Part shown: piece after piece, positions 33,094 to 44,174 of the stretch
Position numbering within the stretch: the stretch's first letter is position 1
Layout of the letters: each line of letters opens with the position of its first letter
Made by a program: the position numbers and the translations under genes
Assembly: GCA_036186865.1 (NCBI GenBank)
Contig: AP025042.1
Coordinates: 37,465,932 to 37,529,931 of the forward strand
Source of the DNA: Eustoma russellianum
Lineage: Eukaryota; Streptophyta; Magnoliopsida; Gentianales; Gentianaceae
DNA length: 64,000 nucleotides
Direction: 5' to 3'
Notes under the pieces: model-generated
What the model saw: only the letters and a program-made list of their open reading frames with translations
Database searches by the model: none
Told to the model about the DNA's origin: nothing

Positions 33094-33981
33094 AAAATCC
33101 TCCTGTGTTTGATCATATAGTAGATGGGACTTTGTGGAGTATTGTGAATACGACTGTTGATTATTTGCAAGGGAATGCTGCATATTATGAGGCTATTTTC
33201 ATGGCTGCTGGGAGGAATATGTCTGTTTGGGTGCTAACAATTATACTGATTCAGACCCTTTTACATCCGCATTAGTGCTTATGATTGTGGCAGATTCACT
33301 GTATAATGGTACTGATTTTATCTCTAGTGCTTTGAATTTGGTGGCCAGGCACAGCTTTGAATATACCGGGCCAATTATAAAGTGACTTGCCTATTTGCTT
33401 GATTAATGATTTTGATTTATATCTAGGAACACTAGGGGAGGACCGGGGGCCTTTTTTTTTTTTGGGGGGGGGGGGGGGGGGCGCTGAGGTATGATATCGG
33501 TTCAATAGGGAGTCTCCTTTTAAATCATTTGTGCACACCCACTCTCCTTGGATATGCTTCAACAGGAATTATAGATTAGAAATCTCTGATAAAATGTCTC
33601 CCTGTATACCAGCATATTTAAGAAAATGTTTGATCAGTTGGTTATCAATCATTAATTTTTGTTTTTTTTGTCTTTTTTTTTTTGTTTGCTATGGGATAAT
33701 TGTCTTCTTTGTGAACTTATTATGTTAAGCTTAGGTGTGAAAGTGCTTGAATTTTAGTTTCAGTTGATGTGGATGTCTTATAGTTTTGTTCCTGGAAGCT
33801 GCAGGAGTATTTCTAAGTCTATGTTGCATATGGATTTGTTCACAATGAGTCGGTGAGAGTAAAATGAACAACTCTTTTCAATATCTTGGATCTATCTGTT
33901 AGGTAAAACTGGCCGTTGTTTGTTCAGGTACCCGGATGATCAGTTTAATCGGTATTGGGAGCCATTTGGACAGAGTAAAAC

Positions 33982-34550
33982 TGACATTGTACTGTCATTG
34001 GTATCTTGATGACTGCTGCACAAAGTAGTGGGATGCCTAGAGTTTTCATGAAATGTGTCCTTTGTGGATATCTTAGTTTGAAGTGCGTTAGAAATTCTAA
34101 TTTTATCTTGCCATGGCTTCTTCAAAAATTCTCTCCTCCCTTGTCTACATGTACTTAGTTTCCATTTCCAAGAAATGACTCACTAAATTAGCTGCCTTGT
34201 TTATATTGTGAAGTAGCAGTTGATCGACACAGCTTGATGCAATTTTCATTATATGTTATCAGAAACAACCTCTATATGTTTCTAACACATGGGTATGGTT
34301 GCGTACATCTCCATATCCCACCATAGGCGGGAGCCTCTAAGACAATGGGGTAATGTTGTTATGGTTGTCTACATGTACTTGAACTCTTCCTACTTGAAAA
34401 CCAAAATTCTGTCATTGTACTGTCATTGATATGTTGAACAACCACTACTCAAAGTAGTGGGGTGACTGAATTTTTCTTGAAATGTGTCTGTTGTGGATAT
34501 CTTAGTTTGAAGTGCGTTAGAAATGCTAATTTATCTTTGCCATGGTTTAT
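33982..34550. repeat. Direct duplication of about 140 bp within pseudogene
   Basis: The segment 33982-34120 (ACATTGTACTGTCATTGGTA...TTAGTTTGAAGTGCGTTAGAAA) recurs at about 34408-34550 with scattered differences. The family-T repeat (34176-34375) lies between the two copies. The duplication falls where the missing malectin/LRR exons should be. Confidence 0.7.
34176..34375 (+). repeat. Dispersed SINE-like repeat, family T, copy 2
   Basis: Contains the shared body (CACTAAATTAG..., AGCAGTTGATCGACACAG, GGTTGCGTACATC) and the ending GGGGTAATGTTGTT. Same family as 1723-1925 on the other strand. Confidence 0.55.
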
Positions 34551-34777
34551 GCGCGGCTTGGTGGCTATCAGCTTCTTGCAAAATAATAACCTGACTGGGC
34601 AAGTACCTAGCAGCCTTCAAGGAAAGCCAGATCTTGATTTTAGGTAATCAACACTCTGTCTTGTCTATCTTCCACTGATTCATAAATTTAATTTATTTTG
34701 CTTTTAACTGATCTACTGGATTCCTTTTCTTCTCAAGGTTCTCAGGGAATCCATTTTTATCATCCCTGCCTTCATGA

Positions 34778-36108
34778 AGACCGCACATTCTTGTGTCATC
34801 ATTAAATACATCAAGGCCAGCCAATATCATTGCCGCTATCGTTATCCTAAGTCTGTCTTCCAGTTTGAAGTATACAGACGAGAAATCCTATGTCTGTCTT
34901 CCAGTTTGAAGTATACAGAGGAGACCATAAACCCGGCCTCCAGATACTGTTGCATTTCATGGTTTGCCAGCATCTTCTAGTGTTTCACTTTGCTTGATAA
35001 AGTAATGGATCTTTATATCATAGTTTTGCAGTTCTATTCTTTTGTTACTCCTATGGAGAATTCCTTCCTTTTTTCCTTTCTTTTCTGGTCATGTATTTTT
35101 CCTTTGTTGTTTCGTACAACATTGGCAAATTAGTGTAAAGATCATGGAGTATATTGTGAATCAGATGGAAAATTGCTGATATACATACAGAGGTTGTCAT
35201 TTGGAAAATTGCATGATTCATCGTTCACCACTGCATTAATCTTTTACGTTTTTATTATCATTTTGTACATATACTGCTACTGGATTTTACTTTTGCAGAT
35301 CTGCTGGTTCATAAATAAGAGAGCCAAAATAATCAAAGTGTCAGCCGGGGTCATTTGCGGCGGTAAAAGATCACAAGACGGTATGCATTCTGCGATTTGG
35401 TGTACATCAGAGCAGGACAACAAACTGGACAGGAGCATCCCATCATCATTCAATGTTCCATTGTCATACATGGCTGGAAGACTGGCAAGGGCAGAAACTA
35501 TCTTGACAAAACCCGAACTTTATCACACAGTGACTTGAGCTTATTTGTATCTACCACGGTGCTTTTGTGTTTTGTATTTTGCGGCTTCCTCTTTGTTGGG
35601 CAAACAATCTTAGCTTAGTATAATGGTAATATAGCTTTAATTGGTTACTTTTAACCACATTTTGCTAAAGTTTGGCATTTGATCATAGAGCTTATTGTGA
35701 GCCGCCTTTACACATATTGTAAATTCGCCGTTTTAGGCTTTTATATAAAAGTTAAATTACAAAAAAGAAAAAGGTTCTATCACTTTATAGGGTATCTGTG
35801 GAAATTTACCATAGATTTTAGCTGCAAGGCTGAAACTGGGCCATTTGCTGTTATGGCCGTTTTCATTTTCTTGTAAACTATGAGTTTGTGAACTTCTTTG
35901 CAGGAAAGTTCAGAGGGAAAACATTCATCATATCATTCTAACGGTAATAATTGATCAAGAAACAAAGAAAGGAACATTATGAATGAAGTCAAATCATGTG
36001 ATACATAATAAGTTAGCATCTAGTACTCAAATTACATGGACCAATGATAGGAATAACATTAGTCTAAACAGACGAGAAGAAACAAGATCATGGAACTAAT
36101 TGCAGTTA
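34778..36108. other. Intergenic between pseudogene and DUF1645 gene
   Basis: No gene is supported. A 26-bp motif TCTGTCTTCCAGTTTGAAGT... is repeated at about 34853 and 34893. Short frames between 35173 and 35876 look like neither a known family nor spliced coding exons. Confidence 0.5.
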
Positions 36109-36843
36109 TCACCTTTCTGTTATTCTTCCTTTCTTAAGGGGATACTGAGGAGGGATATTTACACTGTTCTTTACCTGAGTGCAAACTGGCACATTTACCA
36201 TAGGCCTAATTCTAAAACTGGCGGATCTAGTTCTCTCCACCCCTTTCTTAATCCTCTTCAGATACTTCTCTTTCTGGGCACTAGCCTTCTTGCCTTCATC
36301 TGTTAAATCTGCATCAGATATGGAGCCAGAAGAGGATGAGGAGGAAGAAGAAGTAGATGACGATGGCGATAACGTCGAAGTGCGATGTTTTCGCAGTTTC
36401 AGCAATTCTTTCCACAAAACAGTGCATTTGGGAGGCCTAGGAGATGGATCCTCGTCAAGAAACCAGCTCATTCTTGGCTCCTCCTTCATGTTGTTCACCT
36501 TTAGAGCATCAACTCCCATTTCAGTTTTCTGATCATTTTTAATACTAATTTTGTTGAGCTTTCCACAATGGTGCATTTGGCTAAAGGGAAGCAATTTACC
36601 TTCAAAGAACAGCTCATCAGCTGTTAGCATGGTTGCACTGGCTAAATTACTACACAGAAACTCAAACTCTGCATTCTTGAAATTCTCCTTTACTGTTCCT
36701 TTCTCTTTCTTCTCAGCTTTGTAGCTCGGACTAATGGATGTGAAGCTTTGCTTATCTGGAAAATCAGCTGATAAAGAAAGCCTGGGTGTGGCCATCGTCT
36801 CAGTCGCCCAACAGGTTGCTGGAATGGTTTTTAAAGATCCCAT
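36109..36843 (-). CDS. DUF1645 family protein
   Basis: A single-exon frame of 244 residues. The family signature is visible: an EFEFLCSN block followed by ADELFFEGKLLPF (about residues 60-87); WFLDEDPSPRPPKC and VLWKELLKLRK (about 125-152); a long serine run (about 160-172); and a basic C-terminus with KRIKKGVERTRSASFRIRPM and NVPVCTQ, then PLKKGR. DUF1645 proteins are plant-specific. Some resemble membrane-associated kinase regulators, but their biochemical role is not established. The basic, Ser-rich tail could bind membranes or be phosphorylated, which is inference. The Met at 36843 is the first in the frame and gives a normal family length. No clear promoter motif was seen upstream. Confidence 0.88.
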   Translation of the reverse strand: MGSLKTIPATCWATETMATPRLSLSADFPDKQSFTSISPSYKAEKKEKGTVKENFKNAEFEFLCSNLASATMLTADELFFEGKLLPFSQMHHCGKLNKISIKNDQKTEMGVDALKVNNMKEEPRMSWFLDEDPSPRPPKCTVLWKELLKLRKHRTSTLSPSSSTSSSSSSSSGSISDADLTDEGKKASAQKEKYLKRIKKGVERTRSASFRIRPMVNVPVCTQVKNSVNIPPQYPLKKGRITER

Positions 36844-37204
36844 ATGGTAGAATGTTGAAATGCAGAGAGCATAGAGAGAAAACTGATGTTCTAGAAGTGA
36901 CTAAGAAGTAGAATTTGTGTTATGCATGAGTTCTTGTGATTTGTAATGATTGAGTGTTGAATTTCATTATTTGCTTGGAATTTGGGGTAAATGTTTGGAC
37001 GGTGAGAGTAGAAAAAAGTGTTTGGTCTGGTGAAGCTGAAGCAAATGAGGTAGCTTGTGTTTAGAATATGTAAACAGCACATGGACACCTTGGGAGCTAA
37101 AAGACAGATTACTTTTTATTCCAAAGCTGTATATTGCTATTGTTCTTGACCTGTCAGCATTGAATGGTCTATTTCTTAGATCAAGAGGCTCCTTGCTCTA
37201 AAGA

Positions 37205-37470
37205 AGGCGACAAATGTTGGACCTAAAAATGTCATATTTTCACTCCGATGGTATTTAACGTTTCAGTCTCATGTCTCAAGGACCGAAGATGTAGATCAGG
37301 TTAGTCAACGGCCTCCTAAGTGAGAGACATAGGACTTTGTGCTTTATACCTGAGTTCAAATTCATCTGGTATAAAGAGCTGATGATAGGTCTACACGGCG
37401 GCTACTAATATTCAAACTGATAATCTTAAATGCAATCTATAATTTGATTACCAACTGAGCTACGTCTAAG
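37205..37470 (-). mobile_element. tRNA-derived SINE-like repeat (family U), copy 2
   Basis: On the minus strand TAGCTCAGTTGGTAATCAAA (near 37440-37465) is a near-perfect tRNA A-box region, and a weak B-box-like AGTTTGAATA follows about 40 bases on. A short related fragment with the same A-box (TAGCTCAGTTGATAATCAGA) lies at about 44828-44865. Confidence 0.5.
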
Positions 37471-39887
37471 ACAAATATTGCTAAGAAGATTAGTTGTTTG
37501 TGTATTCAAAGAGGTGGAGAGAGGTTTTTTAAATCGGTAAACGTTAAATTTAAACTTAACATCATCGTTGCAAACTGACTGCATTACTATCCTAATAAAT
37601 TTTTTTTTTACTAAACTATGTGACAAATACTATTTTAGTGAGCTATGACTCCGATCTTCTGAGAAATGATGACAGGATGTACCAATAAGATACATCACCC
37701 CGTTACTCTAACGGCATGATAATATTTTATCAAGTTTATGCATCCCTAGGTGTATTATTAAAATTAGGCTTGAAAGAGGGACATAATTTCCGCTATAATT
37801 TCTTTCTAAGACTTCCTTTCCTTGATTTATCTTTCCCTTACTTTACAATATAATTTTACCAAATGAAAATTTAATTAATTCAATTCAATTTACTCCATTT
37901 TAAAGATTATATTATAAGCATTAGCTCGAGTATCATATTTCAATTTTTTTCAGTATCTATGTTTGTTTAATTTGTATTAAAGAGACAAAATCCAAATATA
38001 TATATATAATTACAAACCAAATAACGATTAAAATCAACTTTATTTAAGTTGGAATAATTTAATTAAAATTTTTCGATTTAGCAGTTGATTAACAGTTATA
38101 ATCAGTATTAAAATATAATACCAAAAAATAGAGGGAAATAGGGTGAGAGATAAATTTTTTCCTGAAAAGTATGGAAAAAGATGGTGCGGCGAGTTTATTT
38201 ATGAAATTATCCAGTGACACCTGCAAAATGACAAAAAAGTACCTGCAAATGACAACAAAGTAGTTATGAATCAGAGAAAAAGAGATACAAGAGTGTGTTT
38301 GTTTCTTTTTATTTTTTCATTTTCCATACATGCTTCTCAATAAAAGTTTAATTTATCTTTTTTTGTATCTTTTTTACTTTTCACCATAGGAAAGAAACAA
38401 ATTTTACATAAATCAGTAACATTATTTTTACAAATTGATTATCTCATATTTAAGATCCCGATACAATGATTAAATAAATATGATATTGAACATTTTATAT
38501 TAACTATATTGATAAATAAAAATAAAAATTCAAATCATTATATTAAAAATTGTAAATTTTTTTTTTAAAAAAAACAGACAGGACCGCTTTTTCTGATTTT
38601 CTACATTTATGGCAGAAACCATAATTACCTGGGAGAAGTCTTATGCATGCGAGCACATGAGACTAATTTCAGGGCATGTGATATCTACAAACTTTACTGT
38701 GTAATAATAAAGGAAATGATACATTTATAAAGTAAAGTTTATATATTTAAATGTGAATGAATCGTGGAGGAACTCATACCTCCAAATCAAGTAAAACGAT
38801 AGATATCATTACACTTTTTAATATCCTATAGTGATGTTTAATGCTGAATTTTGTAACGATTGTTTCTGATTTTTCTCGTTTGTAATGATAAAACTGGACA
38901 AGTCGAAACAATTTTGATTTATTAGTAATAATAAAATTGGGCAAGTCGAAACAATTTTGATTTATTAAGTTCCATCATCTCATCTTTGGTTGAACATCAT
39001 TATTTACGAAAACTTGTCTTCATGACATGGCACAATAGTTCTGGTGGCGGAGGCTCGAAAGAGTGACGAGAGTCCGATTCTTGTCCTAAGCAAGATTTTT
39101 GACTCTCTTTATAGGTGAACGCATGATATTGAAGCTACACTGCTTGCAGCGAGCTCCTTGTGTGGCTGATTAAGCAGTCCAAACTCTATCATAACTGGCC
39201 TTGCGCACCTGACTTTCATTTCTATCACGTAATGGGACAAGCTAATACGGATCCGGCTAGGGTTTCCGGTCATAAACCATTCTTTACGAAAACTTCAGTG
39301 TATTGGTTGGAATCTAGGAAGTCAAAAGTTATCCATCCAGCCAATAACATAACTTTTACGTAGTTTATGAGGGGGGAAAAAAAAGGGGAAATAGAGCATG
39401 TGAGTTCCATCAGCGAAAACTTTTTGGCAAAAATGCGCTTTGAAAATTTGGAATTGTTCAATGAAGAAGTTGTGTTGTTATACTCGAAAGGATAAGTTCT
39501 GTTTTCTCTAGAAAAATATTGGACAAGTGGTTGGTATCATGACCATTTCTCTAAAAGAAAAAAAAAATTGAATTTCCAACTTGACTTTCATTATTGGGTT
39601 TGTAAAATTTTGTGAAAATTAGAAATAAAAGGCGTGGCTCAGTAGAAATAGTATTATTCTTTAGAGCATACGTTCTTTAAAGCTGAAATTCAAACCGATG
39701 TAATTGATAGTAACGTTCAAATATCACCTTACGTGACGATTTTTAAGCATCTATAAGTTTTTGGATTGTGTTATTGTAACTGTTCAAATTCGCATTTCAA
39801 ATGTCACGCATGTTCAGGTCTATAGCGTCATTTTATACAAATAATACTGACTGCAACTGATTCGGCCTCTTCGTCTTTAATGACAAA
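37471..39887. other. Intergenic, strongly AT-rich
   Basis: No gene is supported. A 40-bp tandem pair (AA(A/T)TGG(A/G)CAAGTCGAAACAA...) lies at about 38890-38965. Confidence 0.6.
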
Positions 39888-40181
39888 TAGGGATGTAAAT
39901 GAATCAAACCGTTCGGTTGTTTGTCTCGTTTGGGTCGAGCTCGGTTCGGATAAAAGGTTAATGAACAGAGCTTGGACACCTTTTTCTGTTCGAACTCGGT
40001 AAGTGCACCGTTCGTTTAAGGTGTTCGGCTCGTTAATGTTGTTTGTGAGTTAAACGAACCAAGCTTGAACAATTAAATATGTTCGTTTAAATAAACGAAC
40101 AAGTTCGGCTCGTTCGCTAAGTTAAATGAACAGAGGTTGAACAACGCAAAACTCGGCTCGTTCGGCTCGTTTACATCACTA
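39888..40181. repeat. hAT-like MITE, family 2, copy 3
   Basis: 294 bp. The ends are TAGGGATGTAAATGAATC and the complement TAGTGATGTAAACGAGCC. The flanking 8-mers ATGACAAA (39880-39887) and ATCACAAA (40182-40189) match at seven of eight positions. Confidence 0.8.
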
Positions 40182-40423
40182 ATCACAAAGAAAAAAAATT
40201 ACACTTAAAATATATTTAAATAACTGTCATTATCTTTTTTTCTTCGCGATGTAGAATTTCTTTTTTGTTTTTTTGTTTTGGGCGTTTACGGATATCCCTT
40301 CCACTCTTGCAGGCACATGGCTATATCTCGAGAAGCCTGCAACATGAAGGATATCGATAGCCCTTCTTTATTGAAAGCCAGCTACTTTATCACCCTACTC
40401 CAGATCCTCTCCATTATTTTACG

Positions 40424-40605
40424 GGGTTGGGATCTCTTCATACTCACTTTCCTCATCCTCTTTGTGACCACGCGACACGTGGCACCAAGAGAGGTTGGTG
40501 AGGCTAGATGAGGATCATCTGCATCGAGCCTCATCAACCTCTTGCTGACACATGTCGCACGGTCACGCGTCACCGCACCTCCTTGCGGTGAGGGGATCCT
40601 ATCCC
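40424..40605. repeat. Mutator-like fold-back MITE with G-box (family 3), copy 2
   Basis: 182 bp with perfect 9-bp TSD TATTTTACG at 40415-40423 and 40606-40614. The left arm has GACACGTGGCACC. The mirrored core in the right arm has decayed to ACATGT. Confidence 0.85.
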
Positions 40606-40663
40606 TATTTTACGTACCCTTACCATTTATATAATCACACCAAAAGGATGCTTAGACGTTTAG

Positions 40664-40805
40664 ATCATTTCATCCCAAAATCTCTCACCACCCTCTCCAT
40701 CGCACGACATATGATAGCAGAAATAGTCTCACCACTCTTCCATACTACCACATGTCGTGCGATGAAAAGAGAGATGATAAATTTTAGGTGAATAGATTTC
40801 ATCCC
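40664..40805. repeat. Inverted-repeat element related to family 3
   Basis: Stem arms CATCGCACGACATATG and CACATGTCGTGCGATG face each other around a short centre containing GTCTCACCACTC. It resembles a diverged family-3 fold-back, but its ends and TSD are not clear. Confidence 0.5.
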
Positions 40806-41460
40806 TATGAGAAAGGGGTGAAAGGAACTCATGCGGTTTAGGATGCTTACTTTCATAAACTTGTATAGGTTGCTCGGCGTCTTCTCATACTCAGAATATT
40901 TTCAGTGCAATGCTTATATAAGTGAAAAATTTATGTTTCTTCAGTGTCATGGTTGTGCTATTTCTCACTTTACTTTGATAATTTTTATTTAAAACCATTA
41001 ATTTAGTTAATAGACATAATTTAATACATTATTTTATCGTTAAATTATCATGAATTTTCAGTTTTATCTTTCTCTCCAATACTTACATCCAATGCGTTAG
41101 TCTTTATTGATTGTTTATAAGGAGAATTTAAGAAACAAATATAACATGAAAATTATTTTTATTATGCAAGTTAGAAAACATTTTAGCACATCCCAAATAG
41201 AAAAAGATAAAATAGTGTAGCAATCATATTCATATAACAGTGTATGTTTATAAACTGTGTTATTTGCTTGTATAAAAGGTTTTTTTTTTGTGATAGGAAA
41301 AAAAATAATAAAAAAGATGGAAGAGAAAATTTGACGGAGAATGTGAAGAGTAGAAATGAGAAATTATAATGAATAAGACGAGTCTAGTGAGCTCTGGCTC
41401 CATTTTTTTTTACAGAATATTTTCTGAATAAAATTTGACCAATTACTACCTCCACACAGC
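40806..41460. other. Intergenic, AT-rich
   Basis: No gene, recognised repeat or regulatory motif. Confidence 0.55.
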
Positions 41461-41642
41461 GGAGATGGGATCCTCATCCATTTTCTTTCACCCCACCCCT
41501 TACCGTACGACACGTGACATCAGAAAGGAGTAGTGATGTTAGATGCGGGTTACCCTCATCTAGCCTCACCATCCTCTCCTGCTACCACGTGTCGTGCAGT
41601 GAAAAATAGGGTGAGAGAAAATGAGGTGATAGAATCCTAAGC
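41461..41642. repeat. Fold-back MITE with G-boxes (family 3), copy 3
   Basis: Same palindromic layout as 27591-27771, with GACACGTGACATC and CCACGTGTCGTG in the two arms. The TSD is not convincing. Confidence 0.6.
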
Positions 41643-41942
41643 CCACCCACCGTGCGCCCACACACAGAGAGAAGAAAAAGCACACACTTATATGTAAATG
41701 CAAAGACGGGTTCAAGCAAAGCCTAGCTATTAACCACAAGTTTTATTACTTTAGCAACCAAAAAGTCTCTCAAATTTTGCTTTTCTAAGCAAAACATGTC
41801 TGACTGCACAAGGTTTTTACAGAAGCTCTATTACTTTTCTGTATTCGGTTTTGAGTTTGATGGGCTGACCAACATTATGGTCGTGGTTGAAATATTTGGA
41901 CGACCCAATTTGAGATATCTCTGTGCTGAACTCAAGATATGG

Positions 41943-42040
41943 GCTTGTTAACCAATTTCCAAACATAATTAAGAGTTTCGATAAGGTGTGCTTGTTAGCC
42001 AATTTCCAAACAGAATTAAGAGTTTCGATAAGGTGTGAAT
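41943..42040. repeat. 48-bp tandem duplication
   Basis: Two adjacent copies of CTTGTTA(A/G)CCAATTTCCAAACA(T/G)AATTAAG... with three differences. Confidence 0.75.
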
Positions 42041-42114
42041 GCCCATAAGATGATTAAGTCTATCCATCCAATCATGAGTAGCCTGACAGAAAAGTAACAG
42101 AAGATAAAAAGATG

Positions 42115-42288
42115 GGATGGGATCCCCTCACCCACTTTTCCTCACCACATGCGTCATCGTACAACACGTGGCAGCAAGGGGAAGTGGTGAGGCTAGATGA
42201 GGGTCACCCGCATCTAGCCTCACCACCCCATGATGATGCCACGTGTGGTGCAGGGTGAGGAAAAGTGGGATTAGTAGATCACATCTCC
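42115..42288. repeat. Mutator-like fold-back MITE with G-boxes (family 3), copy 4
   Basis: 174 bp, nearly palindromic throughout. CAACACGTGGCAGC and GCCACGTGTGGTG lie in the two arms. The flanking 9-mers AAAAAGATG (42106-42114) and AAAAAGATA (42289-42297) differ at one position. Confidence 0.75.
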
Positions 42289-42879
42289 AAAAAGATACCA
42301 TTGGGAGAAGATGATGGTGATGGTGACGGTGACGGCAAAAGGACGAGAAGGCCATGAAAAGAGAAAAAGGTCATTTAGAAAGACACACGAGTTCTTTTAG
42401 ACATAAATTTTCTGTAGCCGGAAAATCTAAAATTTTCAGTTAATTTCCACGCGTGTGGTAAATCATTATTTCATGTGACCTAGTTAGTCATTGCTCATGA
42501 GATTAGATACATAAAAATAGGGAGAATATATCAATTAGACAGCTTTACATGTTAAAGCAGAGGCTTAATGTATAATACTCCATTTGTTTTTTTTACTTTA
42601 TTTGTCATTACTCAGCTATTAAGATGAGCACTATTGGTCAAATACAAAATTAAAATTTTGTTTGCATTCTTCTTTCCTTTTTTGGGTATTTTCTGCTGAA
42701 ACTGCACATCAATATCCAGAAAAGTCGGTTAATACAAGGCATTGTAGGATAGACAAGGGAGAAGCGAGAGCCGAATCTAACGAAAAATGAATTCTTGAGT
42801 CTTTGGTTTTTGGTCTAACCATGTTTGTGGCTTTGGGCTGTTCTATAATTAAATGGAACGCTTTAGTTAGGATATACGC

Positions 42880-42930
42880 ATATATATATATATATATATA
42901 TATTATGATATATATATATATATTATGATA
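42880..42930. repeat. TA microsatellite
   Basis: Two (TA)n blocks separated by TTATGATA. Confidence 0.85.
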
Positions 42931-43015
42931 TTTGCTTTTCTTACAATGTCCAAGAAGGCCATATGCAAAGAAAAGATAGGACAATCCAAGACCTCCTGAG
43001 CATTGCTACCGCTAC

Positions 43016-43378
43016 GAATGCAGTTTAGTTTAAGTGCTTAGCGGTTTTCGACAAGAGAGATGGGCTAATTTGACTAATCAGCCCTTCTCGTCGAACAAAA
43101 AGAGCTCATTAGAGGAATATCTTTCATATTTTTCGAAAAACTTCTTTCATACCGTTCAACTTTCCTCACCGAACAAAAAGAGCTCATTACAGGAAGACTT
43201 TTTGTATCTTTCTAAAAGCTTCTTTCATATCGTTCCTATTCTACTTGCTTCTTTTTTCATTCTTAAACCTACGACTTGCCCCTTGTTTCAACAAGATATG
43301 CGTGTTGAAAATTTGGAATCCATAGACCTAGTGACGCATTTAGATATAGGACGGTCGGATTTACTAGACATGTGACCA
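43016..43378 (+). other. Open segment with internal direct repeat, origin unclear
   Basis: A frame of 113 residues (43034-43375) that contains a repeated block: NKKSSLEEYLSYFSKNFFHT is followed by a close copy about 25 residues later. At DNA level it is a diverged tandem pair of about 73 bp beginning CGAACAAAAAGAGCTCATTA. I recognise no protein family. The GAACAAAAAGAGCTC style recalls plant mitochondrial intergenic DNA, so a small organelle-to-nucleus transfer is possible. No promoter or splice context supports a gene. Confidence 0.3.
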
Positions 43379-43386
43379 TGTATCAA

Positions 43387-43567
43387 CACAAATTTTACAA
43401 TAATCAATGACTAAGTATGATTAGTTGGTCATTGACCAATAAAATGTGTAGAAAATTTATGACCCCTTATTTTGGCCGATCACCCTCTTGCTTATATGTA
43501 GATAAAACTTATTTGTCATTATTTTATTGGTTCACTAGTTGATTAATGATCACAATAAAATTTCTGA
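43387..43567. repeat. hAT-like MITE, family 1, copy 4
   Basis: Same family as 3793-3973. The flanking 8-mers TGTATCAA (43379-43386) and GGTATCAA (43568-43575) match at seven of eight positions. Confidence 0.75.
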
Positions 43568-43724
43568 GGTATCAAAATGAGTATATGGAGATTAATTGCC
43601 CATAAATGGGGAGGTCTTCCACTAGGTAGGGATAAAATAAAACCTTACCTTTGTATGCACATACCCGTGACCCTCACATGCATGATTTTATCTCTATCCA
43701 CAACTAGATATAACTTATAAGTGT

Positions 43725-43873
43725 TCTTTGTACATAGCCCAACTGGTTTGAGGCAGGGATTCTCAAAAGGAAGGTCAGAGGTTTAATTCTTGCCAAAGAC
43801 AAGAGAGCCTCTTCCCAGCAAGTGCATAGTGTGGGAGCTTTTTGGCCTGTAGGCTTGTCTACAGTGCTGAGGG
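43725..43873 (+). mobile_element. SINE-like head upstream of tandem repeat
   Basis: TAGCCCAACTGGTTTGAGG (A-box-like, about 43735) and GAGGTTTAATTCTTG (weak B-box, about 43787) have the spacing of a tRNA-type SINE. No TSD was found. Confidence 0.4.
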
Positions 43874-44174
43874 CTCCTTATACAGACTACTGTGTATATG
43901 ACCATGCTGCTCCTTATGCAGACTACTGTGTATATGACCATGTTGCTCCTTATGCAGACTACTGTGTATATGACCTGTAGGCTTGTCTACAGTGTTAGGG
44001 GCTCCTTATGCAGACTACTGTGTATATGACCATGCTGCTCCTTATGCAGACTACAGACTACTGTGTATATGACCATGCTCCTGCTAGCAGTCCGTTGGGT
44101 ACTTTATTTACATCCCTACACTACTTTTGGAACTGAGTGTTTATTTACATTTCTACACTACTTTTGGAACTGAG
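43874..44174. repeat. Two 36-bp minisatellites side by side
   Basis: The first array (43874-44090) repeats CTCCTTATGCAGACTACTGT plus GTATATGACCATGCTG. There are five units; an intervening TGTAGGCTTGTCTACAGTG segment copied from just upstream separates the third and fourth. The second array (about 44103-44174) is two copies of a different 36-bp unit, TTATTTACATCCCTACACTA plus CTTTTGGAACTGAGTG. Confidence 0.85.

Larger units (their letters stand above)
31569..34777 (+). pseudogene. Malectin-like / leucine-rich-repeat protein, disrupted
   Basis: The pieces read in order: a signal-peptide-like exon (about 31569-31663) with a frame slip at its T run near 31611-31620; a malectin-like exon from 31752 (GTFVNCEAS...) interrupted at 32011 by a 1,082-bp solo LTR and resuming at 33099 (PPVFDHIVDGTLWSIVNTT); a one-base deletion near 33230, after which the expected NNYTDSDPF is out of frame; a short exon at about 33928-33980 (RYPDDQFNRYWEPFG); an LRR exon ending 34643 (FLQNNNLTGQVPSSLQGKP); and the terminal exon 34738-34777. 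The rest of the malectin domain and part of the LRR, expected between 33980 and 34540, are missing. Intact plant relatives are secreted or membrane-linked carbohydrate-binding LRR proteins, one described as a di-glucose-binding LRR protein. With an insertion and at least two frame changes, this copy cannot make the full protein. Confidence 0.85.

Noticed and set aside
35173..35876. Overlapping short frames downstream of the malectin/LRR pseudogene
   Set aside because: No family resemblance, and they begin inside a T-rich stretch. They could be 3' flank of the pseudogene.
39160..39363. 67-residue frame
   Set aside because: No recognisable domain, no splice or promoter context, and the surroundings are intergenic.
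43874..44090. CRISPR-like regular repeats
   Set aside because: The units are directly tandem without unique spacers in a plant nuclear context. It is a minisatellite.
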